NCBI GenBank assembly: GCA_011389865.1
Contig: JAABTL010000008.1
Coordinates: 31,952 to 95,951, forward strand
DNA from: Trueperaceae bacterium
Lineage (GTDB): Bacteria > Deinococcota > Deinococci > Deinococcales > Trueperaceae
DNA: 64,000 nt
Direction of reading: 5' to 3'
The translations under genes and the position numbers were made by a program. The notes beneath the pieces are model-generated. The model had not been told where the DNA came from. It searched no databases and worked only from the letters and a program-made list of their open reading frames with translations. Of this stretch, positions 60,120 through 64,000 are shown piece by piece; within the stretch, counting starts at the first letter, position 1; each line of letters begins with the position of its first letter.

Positions 60120-61018
60120 CGTGGTTCGATCCGACGGAGCGCGTCGATGAGCGGTTGGCGACGGCGCGCACGGCCTTCGAGAGGGCGGGCGATCGCATCG
60201 GGCTGGCCGCGCTGCTCGAGGTGCGCGGGCGGCGCCTCGCCTTCATCGGTCGCGGCGCGGAGGCCCAGGACCTGCTCGAAGAAGCCCTCGGCCTCGCGCG
60301 CGAGCTCGACGATGTCGCTTTGGCCGTGGACGTGCGCCAGGACTTGGCGGTGACTCCCCTCATGCGTGGCCGATTCGAGGAGATGCGGCGCCATTTCGAC
60401 GCCGCCCTGGCGGACCGACTCCGGTTCGGCGGGACGGCCAGTACCGATGCCTGGAAAGTCTGGGTGGCCATCGTGGCGGAGCCACGCGCGGTGGCGGAGG
60501 ACCGCCTCGCCGAGATCGAGCGCCTCGCGGCGAGGTTGGGCTCCGGCCACGCGGTGGTCACGTTCCTACGCTGCTCCTTCCTGGCCCGCCACGGGACGCC
60601 GGACGCCGTGCTCGCCCAGGCGCGCACGGCGCTGGAGGCCCTCGGTGCGCAGAACGTCGGCCACCCCATGGTTGCGCTGCTGCACGCCTTCCGCGCGCAG
60701 GCACACACGCGGCTCGGTGCGTGGGCGGAGGCCGCCGCGGACGTCGCCGCCCTCGCGCGCGCGGCCCGGGCGATCGCTGGGCCCCGGTTCGTCGCGCGCG
60801 CGGCGCTCGCCGCGGGCGAGCTCGCGGCCGCGCGGGGCGACGCCGCCGCGGCGCGTCGCTTGGGGGCGCTGGCGTGGGGCAACCCGGCGCTCGAGTACGA
60901 GGTGTGGCCGGACGCCCGGCGGCTGCTGGGCCTGCCGCCGACCGAGTTGCCGGCAACCTCGGACGAGCCGCCTGGCGACGAGGCGACGCTGGCCGAGGTC
61001 GAGCGCTTCCTGGCCTGA
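60002..61018 (+). CDS. SARP/NB-ARC regulator 1, TPR C-terminal part in shifted frame
   Basis: Up to 338 codons from a GTG that lies inside the hairpin. No Shine-Dalgarno or TANNNT precedes it, so independent translation is unlikely. The content is TPR-like helices throughout (ARAWALARRLGDDRALALAVG, AEAQDLLEEALGLARELDD and similar), what is expected after an NB-ARC domain. Either a disrupted gene, a programmed -1 shift, or a sequencing error in a GC-rich hairpin. Confidence 0.72.
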   Translation: MLTFAPGDGRTRARHAARAWALARRLGDDRALALAVGALTWFDPTERVDERLATARTAFERAGDRIGLAALLEVRGRRLAFIGRGAEAQDLLEEALGLARELDDVALAVDVRQDLAVTPLMRGRFEEMRRHFDAALADRLRFGGTASTDAWKVWVAIVAEPRAVAEDRLAEIERLAARLGSGHAVVTFLRCSFLARHGTPDAVLAQARTALEALGAQNVGHPMVALLHAFRAQAHTRLGAWAEAAADVAALARAARAIAGPRFVARAALAAGELAAARGDAAAARRLGALAWGNPALEYEVWPDARRLLGLPPTELPATSDEPPGDEATLAEVERFLA

Positions 61019-61057
61019 CGGCCCCGCGTACCTCCGAGGCGCGACCGGCGTCGCTGG

Positions 61058-61063
61058 TATCTT
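61058..61063 (+). promoter_or_regulatory. leaderless -10 element (TATCTT)
   Basis: TATCTT, six bases, GTG of the DUF5674 gene. Confidence 0.58.
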
Positions 61064-61069
61064 GGGTGC

Positions 61070-61441
61070 GTGGAGGCGCCTGCCATCGTTCTGGTACGCG
61101 AGCGCATCGAGCCATCGGAGCTTCGGCGCCTGACGGAGGCGTTCTTCGTAGACATGGTGAAGGTCGTCGTGGACGTCGAGCGCGGGGTTGTCGCGGTGGG
61201 CGGTGAGCTGCACGTGGACGCGGCGGACGTGCTGTTGGACGACGGCTCGCTGCAGGAACACCTGTGGGGGGCGAACTACTACCCTGGGCGCGGTCCCGAC
61301 GACTGCATCGAGTACGTGTCGCTGATCAACATCCGGCCCGCCCACGGGAACCGCAGCATGGAGGTCGAGGATCCCGCGACCCGCGCTCGGATCGTCGATC
61401 TCACGACCGCGCTGATCGGCACGGGAGAGGCGCTCCCGTGA
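61070..61441 (+). CDS. DUF5674-family protein
   Basis: 123 aa, GTG start. Contains MVKVVVDVERGVVAVGGELHVDAADVLLDDGS and LWGANYYPGRGPDDCIEYVSLINIRP, which I recognise as DUF5674. The family is small, cytoplasmic and of unknown function, sporadically distributed in bacteria and archaea. The conserved GANYYP and NIRP are candidate functional residues. It overlaps the next gene by four bases (GTGA). Confidence 0.78.
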   Translation: MEAPAIVLVRERIEPSELRRLTEAFFVDMVKVVVDVERGVVAVGGELHVDAADVLLDDGSLQEHLWGANYYPGRGPDDCIEYVSLINIRPAHGNRSMEVEDPATRARIVDLTTALIGTGEALP

Positions 61442-61782
61442 CCCAGCACTCGGGCCTGTCGCTCGATCGCTGGCGGCGGTTCGACCGTGGTCAGCAGGTC
61501 TTGATGATCGCCAACGAGATGCTCCGCACGTCGCGACGCTTGGGCCTGGACGATGCGGAGGCTCGCAGGCTCGCCTACGAGCGGGTGCTGAACCTCACCG
61601 ACCTGACGATCGTCGCCACCGATCACCGCTCGTTCCGGCGCGAGTTGTGGCGCTGGCGGGACGTCGCGGCCGAGCTCTACGTCGAGGCGACGCCGCGGCC
61701 GGACCGGCACGCCCAGGCCCTGCGGGCGTTGCTCTTGCTCGAGGTCCACGCAGCCCGGCAGGTGGCGCTGCTCGCGGCCTGA
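61438..61782 (+). CDS. hypothetical protein, partner of DUF5674 gene
   Basis: 114 aa, GTG start in the overlap with the DUF5674 stop. All-alpha, charged (LDRWRRFDRGQQVLMIANEM, FRRELWRWRDVAAELYVEA), no membrane segment. I do not recognise a family. Tight coupling suggests the two products act together; a toxin-antitoxin pair is conceivable from size and layout but nothing specific supports it. Confidence 0.68.
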   Translation: MTQHSGLSLDRWRRFDRGQQVLMIANEMLRTSRRLGLDDAEARRLAYERVLNLTDLTIVATDHRSFRRELWRWRDVAAELYVEATPRPDRHAQALRALLLLEVHAARQVALLAA

Positions 61783-61796
61783 GGAGGCCGTGGGGG

Positions 61797-62396
61797 TCAG
61801 CCGCCCGGCTGCCACCCCTCGACCTCGTCGTCCCCGGCCAGCCGCCAGAACGCCACCGCGTGCTCGGCGGCGTCGTACACGGCCCAGGAGGCCGGCACGT
61901 CGGCGTCGGCGGCCGGGTCGTAGCCCATCAGCGTGCCGGGGTTGACCGCCCAGGCGTCGCCGCGGAGGAAGGCGCGGGCGCGGTGGTCGTGGCCGAAGGC
62001 GATGAGGTCGGCAGCGGTCGGGTCGATCAGCTCGGCGATGGTGGGGAAGTGCTGGGCCGCCACCCGGCGCCCCCCGAGCACGCCGCGGAAGAGCTCGCCG
62101 TGCATGCGCACGTGGGGGAAGCCGGCCGCGACCGCGCCGAGCAGGTGGCGGTCGCCGTCGTTGTTGCCGAAGACCACGTGCACGGGAAGCTCGTACCCCT
62201 CGGCGATGCGGCGCAGCACGAAGGGCGCCACCAGGTCGCCCAGCACCAGCAGGACGTCGGTGTGCCTGGCCAGCCACGGCAGGGCGCGCCGCAGCGAGTG
62301 GACGTGGTCGTGGACGTCGGCCAGCAGGCCGACGCGCAGGGGGCGGCCCTGGGTGGGCGCCGCGACGGACGCGGGGCGGTTCTCGGGCGCGGTCAT
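61797..62396 (-). CDS. YfcE/MJ0936-type metallophosphodiesterase
   Basis: 199 aa. All calcineurin-like metal motifs are present: DVHDH near 27 (D-x-H), VLGDLVAP, GNNDGD, and GHDHRAR. Acts on phosphodiesters with Mn or similar; biological substrate unknown. ATG chosen five bases after TACGAT; the frame is open further back without signals. Convergent with the DUF5674 operon, divergent from the second SARP gene. Confidence 0.88.
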   Translation of the reverse strand: MTAPENRPASVAAPTQGRPLRVGLLADVHDHVHSLRRALPWLARHTDVLLVLGDLVAPFVLRRIAEGYELPVHVVFGNNDGDRHLLGAVAAGFPHVRMHGELFRGVLGGRRVAAQHFPTIAELIDPTAADLIAFGHDHRARAFLRGDAWAVNPGTLMGYDPAADADVPASWAVYDAAEHAVAFWRLAGDDEVEGWQPGG

Positions 62397-62401
62397 GGTC
62401 C

Positions 62402-62407
62402 ATCGTA
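62402..62407 (-). promoter_or_regulatory. leaderless -10 element (TACGAT)
   Basis: Minus-strand TACGAT, five bases, ATG of the phosphodiesterase. Confidence 0.5.
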
Positions 62408-62438
62408 GGACGCCGTCGAAGGCGTCGTCGATGGGGTA

Positions 62439-62469
62439 CGCGACGCAGGTGCGGGCCGCGGGCGCGCGG
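62439..62469. repeat. dispersed palindromic repeat, second copy
   Basis: CGCGACGCAGGTGCG is identical at 62439-62453 and 49637-49651, followed in both by a GCC-N3-GGCGCGC stem. Intergenic in both places. Confidence 0.6.
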
Positions 62470-62481
62470 GCTTCGGCAACG

Positions 62482-62516
62482 CTTTCATGACTGAAAGAGC
62501 GGTCAGCGCGTACAGT
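62482..62516 (+). promoter_or_regulatory. -10 element and operator-like palindrome before SARP gene 2
   Basis: CTTTCA-TGAC-TGAAAG (62482-62497), a perfect 6-bp inverted repeat, covers the -35 zone of TACAGT (62511-62516). GAGGTG precedes the ATG. A good place for repression or autoregulation. Confidence 0.5.
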
Positions 62517-62525
62517 GAGGTGATC

Positions 62526-64000
62526 ATGGAGCTGGGCGTTCGTCTGCTGGGCACGCCAGAGGCGCGCGCCGGGGGCGCGTGGCTGCCGCTCGGGCCATCG
62601 AGGCCGCACGCCGTGTTCGTGCACGTCGCGGCGAGGGGTGGCTTCGTGCGCCGCGCCGAGGTGGCGGAGCTGCTGTGGCCCGGTCTCGACGACGCGCACG
62701 CCTTCGGGAACCTGCGTCAGGCGCTGCGCCGCTTGGTGAACGGTCCGTTGGCTGCACTGCTGGGTCTGGATCGGACGGGCGTGTGGCTGGACGGAGACTG
62801 CGACGTCGCCGGCTTCCGGCGGGCGGTCGCCGAGCGACGCTGGCGTGATGCCCTCGTGGCGCACCAGGGGCCGCTGCTGGAGGGATTCGAGGTCGACGAC
62901 GCGGACGAGTTCTCGGCCTGGCTCGCCAGCGAGCGTGCGGCGGTGGCGGCGGACTGGCGGCAGGCGTGCCGCACGCTGCTGGCGGAGGCCAGCGCGGAGG
63001 GCCGGTACGGCGAAGCGGTGGGTTACGCCGACCAGCTCGTCCGGGCGGATCCGCTGGATGAGCAGGCCGTGCGCGAGGCGATGCAGGCCGCGGCGGCGGA
63101 CGGCGATGCCCACGGCGTCACGCGGCGCTACCGGGAGTTCGAGGTGGTGCTGCGGCGCGAGTGTGGCGTCGAGCCGGAGGCGGCGACGCGGGCGCTGTTC
63201 GAGCGGCTCGCCGAGCGCTCGGTGGGAGAGGTCGAGGCGCCGGGGCCGCACCCGGTCGAGCCGGTTCGCCTTCGGTACCTTGGCGACCGGCGTGGGCTCG
63301 TCGGGCGCGAGCGGGCGTTGTCGGAGCTGGTCGAGCGGCTGCGGGAGCGCGACTCCCGCTTGATCACGCTGCTGGGGCCGGGCGGCATCGGCAAGACCGC
63401 GCTCGCGTCGGCGCTCGTGGCCGAGCTGCAGACGGCCTTCCCGGACGGGGCCGTCATGGTGCCGCTCGAGGGGGCCGAGGGGCCCGAGGCGGTCGCCCTC
63501 GCCGTAGCCCATGCGACCGGCGTCCGCGTCGAGGCGCACGCGCCGGTCGGCCCGCAGCTCGTCCGTGGCCTGCGGGCGCGCCGCCTGCTGGTGGTCCTGG
63601 ACGGCTTCGAGACGCACGTCGAGCAGTTGCCGAGCGTGGACGCGTTGTTGCGGGGCACGCGTGACGTCCGGCTCGTGGTCACGTCGCGCGTGCGGTTGGG
63701 GCACTCGGCGGAGGTGGTGTTCGAGGTCGACCCGCTCGCGACCGGGTCCGACCGTGCCGGCACCGGTCCCGTGGAGCAGAGCGTCGCGAGCCCCGCGGCG
63801 CAGCTCTTCCTGCGCCGCGCGGCCGGGCGGCTCCCCCTCGCCACCGTCCGCGGGTTCGACCTCGAGCGGGTCGAACGGGTCGTCGAGGCGTTGGGTGGGC
63901 ATCCGCTGGCGATCGAGCTCGCGGCGTCGTGGGTCGACGTTCTCGGCCTGGACCGGCTCGCGGCCCCCCTGCAGGACCAGTGGACCCCGCCGCGCCGCGC
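62526..64000 (+). CDS. SARP/NB-ARC regulator 2, truncated by window edge
   Basis: 491 codons visible, frame open to the edge. Same domain order as regulator 1: winged helix VRLLGTPEARA, activation domain (HQGPLLEGFEVDDADEFSAW), then an ATPase with Walker A LLGPGGIGKTAL near 288, LLVVLDGFETH, LVVTSRVRLGH and GHPLAIELAAS. Clearly a paralogue of regulator 1, roughly half identical by eye. The TPR part would lie beyond the window. Probably a pathway-specific activator whose ATPase/TPR part senses a ligand. Confidence 0.88.
   Translation, partial: MELGVRLLGTPEARAGGAWLPLGPSRPHAVFVHVAARGGFVRRAEVAELLWPGLDDAHAFGNLRQALRRLVNGPLAALLGLDRTGVWLDGDCDVAGFRRAVAERRWRDALVAHQGPLLEGFEVDDADEFSAWLASERAAVAADWRQACRTLLAEASAEGRYGEAVGYADQLVRADPLDEQAVREAMQAAAADGDAHGVTRRYREFEVVLRRECGVEPEAATRALFERLAERSVGEVEAPGPHPVEPVRLRYLGDRRGLVGRERALSELVERLRERDSRLITLLGPGGIGKTALASALVAELQTAFPDGAVMVPLEGAEGPEAVALAVAHATGVRVEAHAPVGPQLVRGLRARRLLVVLDGFETHVEQLPSVDALLRGTRDVRLVVTSRVRLGHSAEVVFEVDPLATGSDRAGTGPVEQSVASPAAQLFLRRAAGRLPLATVRGFDLERVERVVEALGGHPLAIELAASWVDVLGLDRLAAPLQDQWTPPRR

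Noticed and set aside
60002..61018. Independent TPR gene starting at GTG 60002
   Set aside because: No Shine-Dalgarno, no TANNNT element, start codon buried in a hairpin, and the content is what should follow the upstream ATPase domain.
61070..61782. Toxin-antitoxin module
   Set aside because: Size and overlap fit, but neither protein has a toxin or antitoxin fold that I recognise and DUF5674 is uncharacterised, so I do not call it.

Overview
This is a very GC-rich chromosomal window whose gene content best fits a member of the Deinococcota, probably Trueperaceae. That assignment is inferred, not proven. Four things support it. The isocitrate dehydrogenase is the long Thermus-type enzyme with a C-terminal extension. 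Many genes have a TANNNT -10 element only 5-8 bases before the start codon and no Shine-Dalgarno sequence, the leaderless layout known from Deinococcus. Exported solute-binding proteins have plain signal peptides ending in A-Q rather than lipoboxes. A patatin with a C-terminal beta-barrel implies an outer membrane. I see no tRNA, rRNA, CRISPR array, insertion sequence or prophage.

Layout. 1-5.8 kb: a cytochrome P450 cut by the window edge, a polysaccharide co-polymerase/BY-kinase-like protein with a ruined P-loop, a baeRF-type ribosome-associated protein and a class III aminotransferase. 5.8-9 kb: a divergent regulatory region with two small ORFs, then a large TPR regulator carrying a C-terminal SARP-like domain. 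9-14.5 kb: isocitrate dehydrogenase, a pair of covarying hairpin repeats, an ABC-2 exporter and a DHA2 efflux pump. 14.5-18.4 kb: a NarL/LiaRS-type two-component system sandwiched between two paralogous membrane proteins. 18.4-22.2 kb: L-2-hydroxyglutarate oxidase, divergent from an ArsR/permease/thioredoxin operon, then a Crp-family regulator. 22.3-28.7 kb: two M23 peptidases flanking a cytochrome P460, a secreted PPC-domain serine protease, an M3 oligopeptidase and a cold-shock protein.

28.9-34.2 kb holds a sugar ABC importer (binding protein and two permeases, no ATPase) facing two Gfo/Idh/MocA dehydrogenases. 34.2-41.7 kb has release factor 3, a PfkB sugar kinase, pyruvate phosphate dikinase and an orphan peptide-binding protein. 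41.8-47.6 kb has the secreted patatin, type II pantothenate kinase, MsrA, a four-unit hairpin array and a serine-hydrolase-fold protein that has lost its catalytic residues.

47.6-57.7 kb is the most coherent system: a hexuronate utilisation locus. A LacI-family repressor, UxaE-type epimerase, SDR fructuronate reductase, LarA-type nickel-pincer epimerase homologue and UxaC form one transcription unit. A divergent TRAP transporter (DctP plus fused DctQM) would bring in the substrate. Two matching LacI-type operators sit just downstream of two good sigma-70-type promoters. Mannonate dehydratase is absent, so the LarA homologue may route mannonate to gluconate. 57.8-64 kb has two tandem SARP/NB-ARC/TPR regulators. 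The first is broken by a frame change exactly at a hairpin; the second runs off the window. Between them lie a DUF5674 two-gene operon and a YfcE-like phosphodiesterase.
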